A DNA stretch of 64,000 nucleotides from Nocardia abscessus NBRC 100374 (GCF_000308455.1 NZ_BAFP01000031.1:62001-126000); one strand, 5' to 3'; counted from the stretch's first letter, positions 41,170 through 50,025 are shown. The notes: generated by a model not told the origin, from the letters alone. Program-made: numbers and translations.

Positions 41170-41185
41170 TCGAACATATGTGCGA
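41170..41185. promoter_or_regulatory. LexA-type box upstream of the small gene before dnaE2
   Basis: TCGAACATATGTGCGA has one mismatch to TCGAAC-N4-GTTCGA. Further TCGAA half-sites lie just upstream at 41150 and 41161. A -10-like GATACT at 41184-41189 places transcription start at or near the ATG at 41196. Confidence 0.7.
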
Positions 41186-41195
41186 TACTCGGCGC

Positions 41196-41651
41196 ATGTC
41201 GGACGATCGGATGGCGGAGGTGTTTGCCGCGGTGCGGCTCGGTGGCGTCGACCCCGCGGCGGGGCGACGGGCGTTGGAAAAGCTCTGGGTCGAACTCGGC
41301 GAACACGGCGGAGCATTGCAACGCTGTGTGGTCGCGCATCATCTCGCCGACCTTCAGGAGAATGCCGCCGAGGCGCTGCGCTGGGATCAGCGCGCGCTGG
41401 CGGCGGTGTTCGGGCCCGGCGTGCCGCTGGATGAAGGCCTGCGCGGCTTCCTGCCGTCGCTCTATCTGAATCTGGCCGACAGTCATCGCCGGGTCGGCGA
41501 GTTCGAAGTGGCCCGGATGCAATTGGCCATCGCTCGCGGGCATCTCGACGTGCTGGCTTCCGATGCCTATGGCGCGCTCATTCGGGGTCGTCTACAGGGC
41601 GTCGAGGCCGCCCTGGCCGCCGGGTCCGTCGAGCGGCTTCGGGCGTCCTGA
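41196..41651 (+). CDS. Small helical (TPR-like) protein, candidate SOS gene
   Basis: 151 residues, all-helical, with a repeat-like segment LHADLQENAAEALRWDQ-type (about 50-75) and LNLADSHRRVGEFEVARMQL (about 100-120), resembling tetratricopeptide repeats. ATG 41196 is chosen because a LexA box and -10 element lie immediately upstream, leaving room only for a leaderless or nearly leaderless message. It ends 55 bp before dnaE2. No function is known; the shared SOS signals suggest a DNA-damage role, which is inference. Confidence 0.8.
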   Translation: MSDDRMAEVFAAVRLGGVDPAAGRRALEKLWVELGEHGGALQRCVVAHHLADLQENAAEALRWDQRALAAVFGPGVPLDEGLRGFLPSLYLNLADSHRRVGEFEVARMQLAIARGHLDVLASDAYGALIRGRLQGVEAALAAGSVERLRAS

Positions 41652-41673
41652 CCTGCCTGTACTTCCTCTGTCT

Positions 41674-41689
41674 TCGAATGTATGTTCGA
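41674..41689. promoter_or_regulatory. LexA (SOS) box upstream of dnaE2
   Basis: TCGAATGTATGTTCGA has one mismatch to the TCGAAC-N4-GTTCGA consensus and lies 17 bp before the dnaE2 GTG start. It should repress dnaE2 until DNA damage. Confidence 0.9.
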
Positions 41690-41706
41690 GGCGAGGAGGA
41701 GAAGTC

Positions 41707-44700
41707 GTGGGCTGGAGCGACGGTCCGCCCAGCTGGGCGGAGATGGAGCGGGTGCTGTCCGGGCGGACGAACCCCGACGCGAGGTATCCGGGCGACGGCG
41801 GCGACAGCCCGGCGTGGTCGCGTAAACGCGAGGAGTACCGGCCCGAGCCGGTGCGCCGCGCCGAGGGGCCGTCGGTCCCGTATGCGGAGCTGCACGCGCA
41901 CTCGGCCTACAGCTTCCTGGACGGGGCGAGTCATCCGGAGGAATTGGTGGAGGAGGCGGTGCGGCTCGGCTTGGCGGCGATCGCGCTCACCGACCACGAC
42001 GGCTTCTACGGCACCGTCCGCTTCGCCGAGGCGGCCAAGGAATGGGGGATGCCCACCGTCTTCGGCGCCGAACTGTCCCTCGGCACGGCACTCGAGCCGC
42101 GCGTGCCCGGCACCGAGCGTGGGCACGCCGCCGCCCCCGACTCGGCGCCGCGCACCGGAGCGCCGGACCCGGCCGGGCCGCACCTGCTGGTGCTGGCCCG
42201 TGGCCAGGAGGGCTACCGCAGGCTGTCCCGCGAGATCGCCGCCGCCCACATGGCCGCGGGAGAGAAAGGCATCCTGCGCTACGACCTCGATACGCTCACC
42301 GCGGCGGCCGAAGGACACTGGCAGATCCTGACCGGATGCCGGAAGGGACACCTGCGCCAGGCCCTCGAGCTCGACCTGCGCGCGGGAAGCACCCGGCTGG
42401 ACCGGGCGGAGGCCGCGCTGCGCGAGCTGACCGACCGCTTCGGCGCCGACCGGGTGAGCGTGGAACTCACCCACCACGGCGTCCCGGAGGACGACGAGCG
42501 CAACGCCCACCTCATCACCTTGGCCGACCGCCTCGGCCTGCCCGTGCTCGCCACCACCGGAGCGCACTTCGCCGCCCCGAGCCAGCGCCGCCGAGCGATG
42601 GCGCTCGCGGCGATCCGGGCCAGGCAGAGCCTGGACGAGATGGCGGGCTGGCTGGCCCCCGCGGGCGGCGCGCACCTGCGATCCGGGGCGGAAATGGCGC
42701 GGTTGTTCGCCGACTGCCCGCAGGCGGTGGCGAACGCGGCGGCCCTGGCCCGCGAATGCGCTTTCGATCTGCAGCTGATCGCCCCCCATCTGCCGCCGTT
42801 CGACGTGCCCGCGGGGCACGACGAGCAATCCTGGCTGCGCGAACTCGCCCTGACCGGCGCCGCGGCGCGCTACGGCTCCCCCGAGGAGAACCCGGAGGCC
42901 TACCGGCAGATCGAGCACGAACTCGCGGTGATCAACGACCTGGAGTTCCCCGGCTATTTCCTGGTGGTGCACGACATCGTCCGCTTCTGCAAGGACAACG
43001 ACATCCTCTGCCAGGGCCGAGGTTCGGCGGCCAACTCGGCGGTCTGCTACGCGATCGGCATCACCAACGTCGACCCGGTACGCAACCAGTTGCTGTTCGA
43101 GCGTTTCCTCTCCCCGGAGCGCGACGGTCCGCCGGACATCGATGTCGACATCGAATCCGACCGCCGCGAAGAAGCGATCCAGCACGTCTACCGCAAGTAC
43201 GGCCGCGAGTACGCCGCGCAGGTGGCCAACGTGATCACCTATCGCGGCAAGTCCGCGGTGCGCGATGCCGCACGGGCGCTGGGGTTCTCGCCCGGCCAGC
43301 AGGACGCGTGGAGCAAGCAGGTGAGCCGCTGGACGGGCGTCGGCGCCGAGACGAACACCGACATCCCCGCCGAGGTGCTGGAACTGGCCGCCGAGATCGA
43401 GGGGCTACCCAGGCATCTGGGCATCCACTCCGGCGGCATGGTGATCTGCGACCGGCCGATCGCCGACGTCTGCCCCGTGGAATGGGCGCGCATGTCCGGT
43501 CGCAGCGTCCTGCAATGGGACAAGGACGATTGCGCCGCCATCGATCTGGTGAAGTTCGACATGCTCGGCCTCGGCATGCTCTCCGCCCTGCACTACATGA
43601 TCGACCTGGTGCGCGAGCACAAGGGCGAGACCGTCGAGCTGCACTCGCTCGACCTGGCCGAACCCGAGGTCTACGCGATGCTTTCGCGCGCGGACTCGGT
43701 GGGCGTCTTCCAGGTCGAGTCACGCGCGCAGATGGCGACCCTGCCCCGGCTGCGACCACGCAGCTTCTACGACCTGGTGGTCGAGGTGGCGCTGATCCGC
43801 CCCGGTCCGATCCAGGGCGGGTCGGTGCACCCTTACATCCGCAGGCGCAACGGCGTGGAGGACATCGCCTACGACCATCCGGCGCTGAAGAATTCGCTGG
43901 AGCGCACGCTCGGCGTGCCGCTGTTCCAGGAGCAGCTCATGCAGATGGCCGTCGACGTCGCGGGCTTCACCGCCGTCGAGGCCGATCAGCTGCGCCGCGC
44001 CATGGGTTCCAAGCGGTCTCCGGAACGCATGGAGCGCCTCAAAGACCGGCTTTATCAGGGCATGCGCGAACGGCACGGCATCACCGGCGAGGTGGCCGAC
44101 CGCATCTACGAGAAGCTCTACGCCTTCGCGAATTTCGGCTTCCCGGAAAGCCATTCGCAGAGCTTCGCCTCGATCGTGTACTACTCGTCCTGGTTCAAAC
44201 TGCACCATCCCGCCGCCTTCTGCGCGGGTCTGCTGCGCGCCCAGCCGATGGGTTTCTACTCGCCGCAGTCCCTGGTCGCCGACGCGCGCAGGCACGGGGT
44301 CGCGGTGCACGGCCCCGATGTCAACGCCAGCCGCGCCGAAGCCACCCTGGAGGCGGAGGGCACCGAGGTGCGCCTGGGTCTCGCCGCGGTCCGGCAGATC
44401 GGCGAGGATCTCGCCGCACGGATCGTCGCCGCCAGGGGTGAGCGGCCCTACACGTCCTTCCTCGACCTGACCGGGCGGGTGGAACTCACTGTCGCCCAAG
44501 CGGAATCCCTCGCCACGGCGGGCGCGCTCGGCAGCCTCGGCGTCACCCGCCGCGAAGCGCTCTGGGCGGCGGGCGCGGCCGCGGGCGAGCGCCCGGACCG
44601 GCTGCCCGGTACCGGCGCGGCCACCACCGCGCCCACCCTGCCCGGGATGAGCGATCTGGAGACCGCCGCCGCCGACGTCTGGGCCACGGGAGTCTCACCC

Positions 44701-45060
44701 GGCAGCTATCCGACCCAGTTCCTGCGCCCACGCCTGGATGCCCTCGGTGTCCTTCCGGCCTCGAGCCTGCTGCAGGTGCCCGACGGCTCCCGTGTCCTGG
44801 TGGGCGGCGCGGTGACGCACCGGCAGCGTCCCGCCACCGCGGAAGGCGTCACCTTCCTCAACCTGGAGGACGAGACCGGCATGGTGAACATCGTCTGCTC
44901 GCTGGGGCTGTGGCGGCGTTACCGGAGCCTCGCCCAGGGCGCTGCCGCCCTGCTCATCCGCGGCCGGGTGCAGAATGCCGAGGGCGTGGTCAGCGTGGTC
45001 GCCGAACATCTGCAGCGGATGGATCTGCGGATGGTGTCCAAGTCGCGCGACTTCCGTTGA
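41707..45060 (+). CDS. dnaE2: Error-prone DNA polymerase DnaE2
   Basis: 1117 residues. The PHP domain begins at about 58 (ELHAHSAYSFLDGASHP and ALTDHDGFYG). The C-family polymerase core carries catalytic aspartates in PPDIDVDIESDRR (about 477-489), with the GRGSAANSAVCYAIG segment before it. An OB-fold lies near the C-terminus (about 1015-1100, VTFLNLEDETGMVNIVCSLG). GTG 41707 is chosen because AGGAGGAG lies five bases upstream. With ImuA' and ImuB it forms the mycobacterial-type mutasome for damage-induced mutagenesis. The sequence is complete. Confidence 0.97.
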   Translation: MGWSDGPPSWAEMERVLSGRTNPDARYPGDGGDSPAWSRKREEYRPEPVRRAEGPSVPYAELHAHSAYSFLDGASHPEELVEEAVRLGLAAIALTDHDGFYGTVRFAEAAKEWGMPTVFGAELSLGTALEPRVPGTERGHAAAPDSAPRTGAPDPAGPHLLVLARGQEGYRRLSREIAAAHMAAGEKGILRYDLDTLTAAAEGHWQILTGCRKGHLRQALELDLRAGSTRLDRAEAALRELTDRFGADRVSVELTHHGVPEDDERNAHLITLADRLGLPVLATTGAHFAAPSQRRRAMALAAIRARQSLDEMAGWLAPAGGAHLRSGAEMARLFADCPQAVANAAALARECAFDLQLIAPHLPPFDVPAGHDEQSWLRELALTGAAARYGSPEENPEAYRQIEHELAVINDLEFPGYFLVVHDIVRFCKDNDILCQGRGSAANSAVCYAIGITNVDPVRNQLLFERFLSPERDGPPDIDVDIESDRREEAIQHVYRKYGREYAAQVANVITYRGKSAVRDAARALGFSPGQQDAWSKQVSRWTGVGAETNTDIPAEVLELAAEIEGLPRHLGIHSGGMVICDRPIADVCPVEWARMSGRSVLQWDKDDCAAIDLVKFDMLGLGMLSALHYMIDLVREHKGETVELHSLDLAEPEVYAMLSRADSVGVFQVESRAQMATLPRLRPRSFYDLVVEVALIRPGPIQGGSVHPYIRRRNGVEDIAYDHPALKNSLERTLGVPLFQEQLMQMAVDVAGFTAVEADQLRRAMGSKRSPERMERLKDRLYQGMRERHGITGEVADRIYEKLYAFANFGFPESHSQSFASIVYYSSWFKLHHPAAFCAGLLRAQPMGFYSPQSLVADARRHGVAVHGPDVNASRAEATLEAEGTEVRLGLAAVRQIGEDLAARIVAARGERPYTSFLDLTGRVELTVAQAESLATAGALGSLGVTRREALWAAGAAAGERPDRLPGTGAATTAPTLPGMSDLETAAADVWATGVSPGSYPTQFLRPRLDALGVLPASSLLQVPDGSRVLVGGAVTHRQRPATAEGVTFLNLEDETGMVNIVCSLGLWRRYRSLAQGAAALLIRGRVQNAEGVVSVVAEHLQRMDLRMVSKSRDFR

Positions 45061-45070
45061 GCGAGTGCTT

Positions 45071-45105
45071 TAGAGAAGTGTTAGAAGCGTTCTAGAGAAC
45101 TGTTA
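45071..45105. promoter_or_regulatory. 13-bp direct repeats upstream of the DUF4349 gene
   Basis: TAGAGAAGTGTTA (45071-45083) and TAGAGAACTGTTA (45093-45105) repeat with a 22-bp period, about two helical turns, with a small palindrome TAGAA-gcg-TTCTA between them. A -10-like TACTGT (45135-45140) ends seven bases before ATG 45148, so the message may be leaderless and the repeats lie in activator position. Confidence 0.6.
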
Positions 45106-45147
45106 TGCGGGGGTGTCCGCGCAGCGTAAACGGCTACTGTGCCAGGC

Positions 45148-46140
45148 ATGAGGAAGCTTGCTGTGCTGTGTGTCGGCGTGCTGGGGTTGATCTTGCTCGC
45201 CGGCTGCGGTGACGAGGACGCGAAACCCGCTCGGGACCGGACGTCGGTGGCCGTCCCCGGGCCCGCCTCCGCGCTCGTGCCGCCAGGGCTGCACGAGCAG
45301 GCGCCGCCGAAACGGGACAACAACTCCGGCGGTGAACCGATGTCCGATCGCAAGGAGGTGGTCACCGGCAGCGTCGAGATCACCGCCGACGCGCCGGTCG
45401 CCGCGGCGGGCACGGTCATCGAGCGGGTGCGTGTGGCGGGCGGGCGGGTCGACAGCCGCACCGAGCAGCCCGGCACCGACGACACCAGAGCCAGCGCTAC
45501 CCTCGTCGTCCGGTTGCCCGCGGACAAGACCGACGCGTTCATCGCCGACCTCGACGGGATCGGGCAGGTCACCCGGGTCAGCACCAACCGCGACGACGTC
45601 ACCATGCAGTGGGAGGACCTGGACGCCAGGATCAAGGCGCTGCAAGCCTCGGTCGAGCGGCTGCGCGCGCTGATCGCAGGCGCCACCAACACCTCCGACC
45701 TGATCACCGCCGAGCAGGCGCTGTCCAGCCGCCAGGGTGAGCTGGACAGCCTCACCGCGCAGAAGCGGCGGCTCGACGACCAAGTGGCTCTGTCCACGCT
45801 GACCATCGAGATCACCACCGATCAGAAGAAGTCCGACGACGACCCCGACAGCTTCTGGGACGGCATCGTCTCGGGCTGGAATTCCCTGGTGGACTGGTTG
45901 CAGGACGCGGTCGTGTTCAGTGGCAAGGCGATTCCGTGGCTCGGTTTCCTCGCGGTGGCGGCCGCTGTGCTGTGGGGCATCGTCCGGGTTGTGCGCCGTG
46001 GGAAGCCCGCGTCGGGCGCGAGAGAATCGGCACCGGCTCCCGCGGAGCCCGCGAGCAGCGCCTCGGCAGGCGCGGAAACCAGCACAGGAGGCAAACGTGC
46101 CGACGGTGGTAAGGGCGACGATCAAGCCGAACAGCCGTAA
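45148..46140 (+). CDS. DUF4349 domain lipoprotein
   Basis: 330 residues. A signal peptide with lipobox LLAGC ends about residue 20. A low-complexity stretch leads to the DUF4349 domain (about 70-270), which has paired beta strands (VEITADAPVAAAGTVIERVR, VVRLPADKTDAFIADL) and a long coiled-coil helix pair around residues 155-210 (LDARIKALQASVERLRALIA). A C-terminal membrane helix lies at about 258-280, followed by a short cytoplasmic tail. ATG 45148 fits the -10 element as a leaderless start; a GTG nine bases earlier is possible. Function is unknown. The next gene overlaps its end by 44 bp. Confidence 0.88.
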   Translation: MRKLAVLCVGVLGLILLAGCGDEDAKPARDRTSVAVPGPASALVPPGLHEQAPPKRDNNSGGEPMSDRKEVVTGSVEITADAPVAAAGTVIERVRVAGGRVDSRTEQPGTDDTRASATLVVRLPADKTDAFIADLDGIGQVTRVSTNRDDVTMQWEDLDARIKALQASVERLRALIAGATNTSDLITAEQALSSRQGELDSLTAQKRRLDDQVALSTLTIEITTDQKKSDDDPDSFWDGIVSGWNSLVDWLQDAVVFSGKAIPWLGFLAVAAAVLWGIVRVVRRGKPASGARESAPAPAEPASSASAGAETSTGGKRADGGKGDDQAEQP

Positions 46141-46327
46141 GGGCCCGCTGGTGGAAACCCTCGACGACGGCAGCCTGCACCTGTACGTGCGGGCTCCCGC
46201 CGTCGAGGGCAAGGCCAACAAAGCGGCCATCGAGTTGCTCGCCGAGCACTACGGAGTCCCCAAGTCCGCTGTCCGCCTGACCGCGGGCGCGACCTCCCGC
46301 TTCAAACGATTCGAGATCGACGACTGA
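46097..46327 (+). CDS. DUF167 (YggU) family protein
   Basis: 76 residues. The family pattern is clear: VRATIKPNSRKGPLVE, LYVRAPAVEGKANKAAIELL and VRLTAGATSRFKRFEI. These small proteins are widespread and of unknown function. GTG 46097 is chosen because AGGAGG lies five bases upstream and the frame then gives the whole domain. It overlaps the preceding gene by 44 bp, so it is probably made by translational coupling. Confidence 0.93.
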   Translation: MPTVVRATIKPNSRKGPLVETLDDGSLHLYVRAPAVEGKANKAAIELLAEHYGVPKSAVRLTAGATSRFKRFEIDD

Positions 46328-46372
46328 GCGTCGATCGCCCTGTCTCGCAGATTATTCGCGAAGCGGGGTGGA

Positions 46373-46837
46373 TCAGACGCCGCCGGGGAAGCCGAGCTGA
46401 CGCCAGGCTTCATAGACGGTTACCGCGGCCGCGTTGGAGAGGTTCATGGAGCGGCGGCCGGGCAGCATCGGGATGCGCAGCCGGTCGGTGATGCGCGGGT
46501 CCGCGAGAACCTCCGCGGGCAGCCCGGTGGGTTCGGTCCCGAACAGCAGCACGTCGTTCTCGCGGTAGGCCACGTCGGTGAACCGCGTGCGGGCCTGCGT
46601 GGTGAACGCGAAGACCCGCTCCGGGCGCAACACCTCCCACGCCGCCGCCAGATTCGCGTGCACCGTCACCGACGCCAGATCGTGGTAGTCCAACCCGGCC
46701 CTGCGCAACTTCGGCTCCGACAGCTCGAACCCCAGCGGCTCGATCAGATGCAGATGACACCCGGTCCCCGCGACCAACCGAATCGCGTTACCGGTATTCG
46801 GCGGAATGCACGGCTCGTGGAACATCAGATGGAACAC
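46373..46837 (-). CDS. trmL: tRNA (cytidine/uridine-34-2'-O)-methyltransferase TrmL-like
   Basis: 154 residues of the SPOUT methyltransferase fold. It has the opening [20 protein letters not shown], the middle motif [11 protein letters not shown] and the knot region [18 protein letters not shown], all typical of TrmL, which 2'-O-methylates the wobble base of tRNA-Leu. GTG 46837 starts the family N-terminus exactly. It is the last conserved gene before the accessory region. Confidence 0.95.
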   Translation of the reverse strand: MFHLMFHEPCIPPNTGNAIRLVAGTGCHLHLIEPLGFELSEPKLRRAGLDYHDLASVTVHANLAAAWEVLRPERVFAFTTQARTRFTDVAYRENDVLLFGTEPTGLPAEVLADPRITDRLRIPMLPGRRSMNLSNAAAVTVYEAWRQLGFPGGV

Positions 46838-46881
46838 ACGTGTCAGTCAACCAGGTGGCCGAGAGCCACCGACACCGTCGG

Positions 46882-47295
46882 TCAGTCGGGCAGCAGTCGA
46901 AGAGGAACCGAGTGATGGGTTCGGACCGCGCTGAAGTGTCGGCGATCCAATGTCGCGACTTCCTTCACGTCCAGTCGTTCGGCGACGGCCAGGACCGCGG
47001 CATCGACCGCGCCGAGCGGGAAGTCGGCGTACTTCCGAACCAGCTCGGCCATCCGCCGTAGATCGGCCCGGGTGAGATCGACAAGCTCGATTTCCTCATT
47101 GGCGATAGATTCCAGGAACCTGGCTTCGACCGTAGGTCCGACCCGCGTTTCCAAGAAGTAGCAGACTTCTGCGAGAACTGGACCTGGGACCAGTAGAGGC
47201 CCGGGGTGGGTCTCGAGGAGATCGAGGCAGCGCCGATGATCCGCGTCATTCTGGTTCAGTACGGCGACGAGCGGGCCTGTGTCGCAGACGATCAC
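46882..47295 (-). CDS. PIN-domain ribonuclease, VapC-like toxin
   Basis: 137 residues. Acidic PIN residues are visible in VCDTGPLVAVL (Asp5), the glutamate in VLAEVCYFL, and LGAVDAAVLAVAERL and ATLDRRHF. Such proteins cleave RNA and are held in check by an antitoxin. It overlaps the upstream 83-residue gene by four bases (ATGA), the usual antitoxin-toxin arrangement. The RNA target cannot be predicted. Confidence 0.92.
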   Translation of the reverse strand: MIVCDTGPLVAVLNQNDADHRRCLDLLETHPGPLLVPGPVLAEVCYFLETRVGPTVEARFLESIANEEIELVDLTRADLRRMAELVRKYADFPLGAVDAAVLAVAERLDVKEVATLDRRHFSAVRTHHSVPLRLLPD

Positions 47296-47543
47296 TCGGC
47301 TTGTCTACCACGTTCTTCGCGGAGCAACTCTTCCGACCTTGCCGCGAGATCCGGCTCGGCGTGCATCACGCCGGCGAACGAGAGGCGTCGACGCCGCTCG
47401 CCCGGAGGGTCGGTGGCGGGGCCTCGGTCGGCGGTATCGGTGACGACCAACTGCAACGCGACAGCCCGCAGCGCATGCGCCTGGTCCGGCGTGAGCCGAT
47501 CAACCAGACGATGTAGATCTTCGTAGTCGAACGCTGCGGTCAT
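47292..47543 (-). CDS. Putative antitoxin of the PIN-domain toxin
   Basis: 83 residues. The first 35 residues form helices (FDYEDLHRLVDRLTPDQAHA) and the C-terminal half is a short Pro/Arg region ending ARSEELLREERGRQ. It lacks the AbrB, RHH or Phd pattern of classical VapB proteins. It precedes and overlaps the toxin gene, which is the main evidence for its role. The helical start resembles short antitoxins seen with PIN toxins in actinobacteria. Confidence 0.75.
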   Translation of the reverse strand: MTAAFDYEDLHRLVDRLTPDQAHALRAVALQLVVTDTADRGPATDPPGERRRRLSFAGVMHAEPDLAARSEELLREERGRQAE

Positions 47544-47725
47544 GGGATCGATTGTAGTGAGAACTGCACGCTACAGCGCTGAGTACGCACTATCCCTGCC
47601 GTAGCACCGGATACCCCGGGCTGTCATGCCGTCGCTGACGCTCTGCGAATGGTAATTCCATGCTTGTGGACCATCAGGCGGAAGACGGTCCAGTCGATCG
47701 GGCGCCGGGACTCGTCGGCACATGC

Positions 47726-48160
47726 TCAGCCGAAGCTGCCCGTGCTCGGCTTGCCGATCACGTCGACGGTGATGACGTCTGTCATCGACGTGTAGCCGTG
47801 GCGGGGATCACCGGTGGGGCGCTCCCAGGCGCATGCGCCACGTACACGCATCTGTCCGGCGGGCAGACTTCCGTTGCCGAGCGACGACTGGACCATCTTG
47901 CCGTCCGCGATGGCGAACGATGTGGGGTTGTTGCCGCCGAAGATCTCGCCGGTGTCGTCGTTGTACACCCAGCACACGCCCTCGGCGTTCGGGTTGTGGA
48001 ATTTCGCCGACACGGTTCCGGGCACCGAGAAGACCTCCTCGATCACCGGAGGCGACAGCGGAGGGGTCGCGGTCGCGGTGGCGCCGGAGCCGAGCGCCAT
48101 CGCCACGGCCGGAAGCGCGGCGGCGAGAAAAGGAAGTCGTCGAGCGGTCATGATCCACAT
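47726..48160 (-). CDS. Secreted hypothetical protein
   Basis: 144 residues. A signal peptide is visible (TARRLPFLAAALPAVAMALG, cleavage likely after ATATA near residue 31). The mature part has two cysteines (GVCWVYND and RGACAWERP), consistent with one disulfide, and beta-rich composition. ATG 48160 or the Met four codons on. It resembles small secreted nocardial proteins of unknown function. It stands alone in the accessory region. Confidence 0.8.
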   Translation of the reverse strand: MWIMTARRLPFLAAALPAVAMALGSGATATATPPLSPPVIEEVFSVPGTVSAKFHNPNAEGVCWVYNDDTGEIFGGNNPTSFAIADGKMVQSSLGNGSLPAGQMRVRGACAWERPTGDPRHGYTSMTDVITVDVIGKPSTGSFG

Positions 48161-48267
48161 GTTGTCAGCTTCCCGAGTGTGCCCCTGTTTTCAGGGGCAT
48201 CAACATCACTGAGCGACAACACTTTTGATCCGGCGCGAGAGGCGGTATCCCGGACCGGGCGCGGATG

Positions 48268-49170
48268 TCAGGCTCCGTGGATACTGTTCCGCGGGCGGTC
48301 GGGTGCCAGTAGCTGGATCAGCGCTGTGATGCTCTGCTCGCCCAGGCCGTCGGCTACCGCTCGATGCAGCAGGTCGTGCATCGGAGCATGCCAGGACATA
48401 TCGACGCCCGACTCCGCGCCGAGCTGCTCGTCGTTGCCGATCGCGGTGTGGAACAGCGCGATCGATGAGCCGAGCCGGGTGAAGTCCCGGTTGTCGATCT
48501 CGTCGGCCATGACCGGTAGCAGTGACTCGATCATCTGGAGCCATTTGATCGAATAGGGCACCATTGTGCGCGCTGCCAGACCGCGCGCGGACAGTACCGC
48601 AGCGCCTTCGAAGAATCCGAGCAGTGCGGGGAGAAGGGTGGCGCCGACGGCGGATTCGTAGAGAGCGGCCAGGTCCGGTTCGTCGCCCAGATGGACGAGG
48701 TCACCACCGAGTACTCGCAGTGTTTCCCTGTGCTCGTCGAAGACGTCCTGTTCGCCGCCGAAGTACAGCAGTGTGTCCGGCTTTCCGACAGCCGAAGGTA
48801 CGTTCTTGATCGCGCCACCGAGGAAACGCGCCCCTCGGCCGGTCGCCCACCGCGCGAAGTCCCGCGCGTCGGCAGGGGTGCCGCTGTTGAGCGTGACGAG
48901 GGCTCGCCCGTTCAGCTCGGTCTCGGCAGCGGTCAGACTGTCGCGGGTCGCCTGAAACGTGGTCAAGCATGTGATGATCAGCGGGCTGGCGGCGATGGCA
49001 TCGGCGACGGCGAGTTGCTGGTGCGCGCCCGCGGCCACCAGCGCAGCCGCCCGTTGCGGGCTGCGATTCCACACGGTGGTCGGATGTCCCGCCGCGAGGA
49101 AGGCTTCCGCGAGGGCGGAACCCATCGAACCCGTGCCGAGCACGGATACCGCGGTTTTCTGATCACTCAT
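48268..49170 (-). CDS. NAD(P)-dependent imine-reductase-like / beta-hydroxyacid dehydrogenase-family oxidoreductase
   Basis: 300 residues. The Rossmann motif is VLGTGSMGSALAEAFLAAGH (about 9-28), followed by VWNRSPQRAAAL. The C-terminal helical domain (about 165-290) would form the dimeric active site, as in imine reductases; the catalytic Lys of hydroxyacid dehydrogenases is not obvious, while the segment around AALYESAVGATLLPALLGFF fits the imine-reductase group. The substrate is unknown. Confidence 0.87.
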   Translation of the reverse strand: MSDQKTAVSVLGTGSMGSALAEAFLAAGHPTTVWNRSPQRAAALVAAGAHQQLAVADAIAASPLIITCLTTFQATRDSLTAAETELNGRALVTLNSGTPADARDFARWATGRGARFLGGAIKNVPSAVGKPDTLLYFGGEQDVFDEHRETLRVLGGDLVHLGDEPDLAALYESAVGATLLPALLGFFEGAAVLSARGLAARTMVPYSIKWLQMIESLLPVMADEIDNRDFTRLGSSIALFHTAIGNDEQLGAESGVDMSWHAPMHDLLHRAVADGLGEQSITALIQLLAPDRPRNSIHGA

Positions 49171-49341
49171 GCGACTCCAATCGCGCGCTGTACGTGAGAC
49201 TCATGGCCACGTGACAAGGACCGAGTGTTTGCCCACCCGGCGACAACGACAAGTACGCACTTTCGGGAGCAGTTCCAAACGTTCAGGTAAGTGCCCAGAT
49301 AGCGGCGAGCAGCACCGTGGCTTTTATGACCGGAGTCACAA

Positions 49342-49775
49342 TCAGCCACCGTCATGTTCCGTCGATGCCGATAGACGACGTCGTCTCTGAGCTTGACGCC
49401 GGTCGAGCGCTGTCCTGATCAGCTTCCGCACGGCTTCACCAGTGACAGACTGCCCGGCGAGCGTTTTGAACGCCCTGCCATAGGTTGCTATCTCTCGCGG
49501 TTGGGTGATGATCAACTCCGCGGCTGTTCCTTCCACCATGACAAGCCGGTTATCGAACATGGCGAAGTTGGTGGACACCACCAGCGCCTCAGCCAGGGCT
49601 GGAACGATGCCGAGCGTGACACGCGGCATCCCCGGGATCGAGGCCAGCCGGTCGAGCTGGCCGATCATGACGGCGTCGGTGCCGACGGTGGTGTAAAGCG
49701 CCTGCTCGGCGATGAGGAAGTGGAACCGGTGGTCGCGCTGGTGAGAGCTTCCCGCGCATCGTGAACGTTGGTCAC
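49342..49775 (-). pseudogene. Deletion remnant of an XRE/DUF5753 (Scr1-type) regulator
   Basis: The GTG at 49775 overlaps the DUF6879 stop exactly as in the intact copy, and the first codons read VTNVHDAREALT, matching VTDSIHQQREALG. Then, out of frame, the sequence jumps to HQRDHRFHFLIAEQALYTTV, which matches NRRFHFLIGEQALHTTV near residue 170 of the intact protein, and continues to the stop at 49342. About 160 codons, including the whole helix-turn-helix domain, are deleted. An internal ATG could still produce the last 108 residues, but no ribosome site supports it. Confidence 0.88.
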
Positions 49776-50025
49776 TGGTCGGCGTACTCCGCGTACGGGG
49801 TCGCCAGTTCCCATAGTCGTTGCTTCACGCTCCGGCAGTAGCCGACGATCCCCGGATCGGTGGTCACGGCCAGCCCCGCTGGCTTCCCGTTCTCGTTGAT
49901 CAAGTTGTAGACAACCCGCTCGTTGTCGATGAGCCACCAATCATCGGGTGGCACCTCGCCTGCGAGATGCCGGGGTACGTACCGGATATCCTCACCGGCC
50001 GCTGTATTGGTATCGGTGACCGACA

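Noticed and set aside
41578..43185. A 535-residue frame antisense to dnaE2
   Set aside because: Low-complexity Arg/Gly/Asp composition and complete overlap with the polymerase gene.
49342..49668. A stand-alone 108-residue DUF5753 protein
   Set aside because: It is the in-frame tail of a deleted regulator and has no ribosome site at its ATG.
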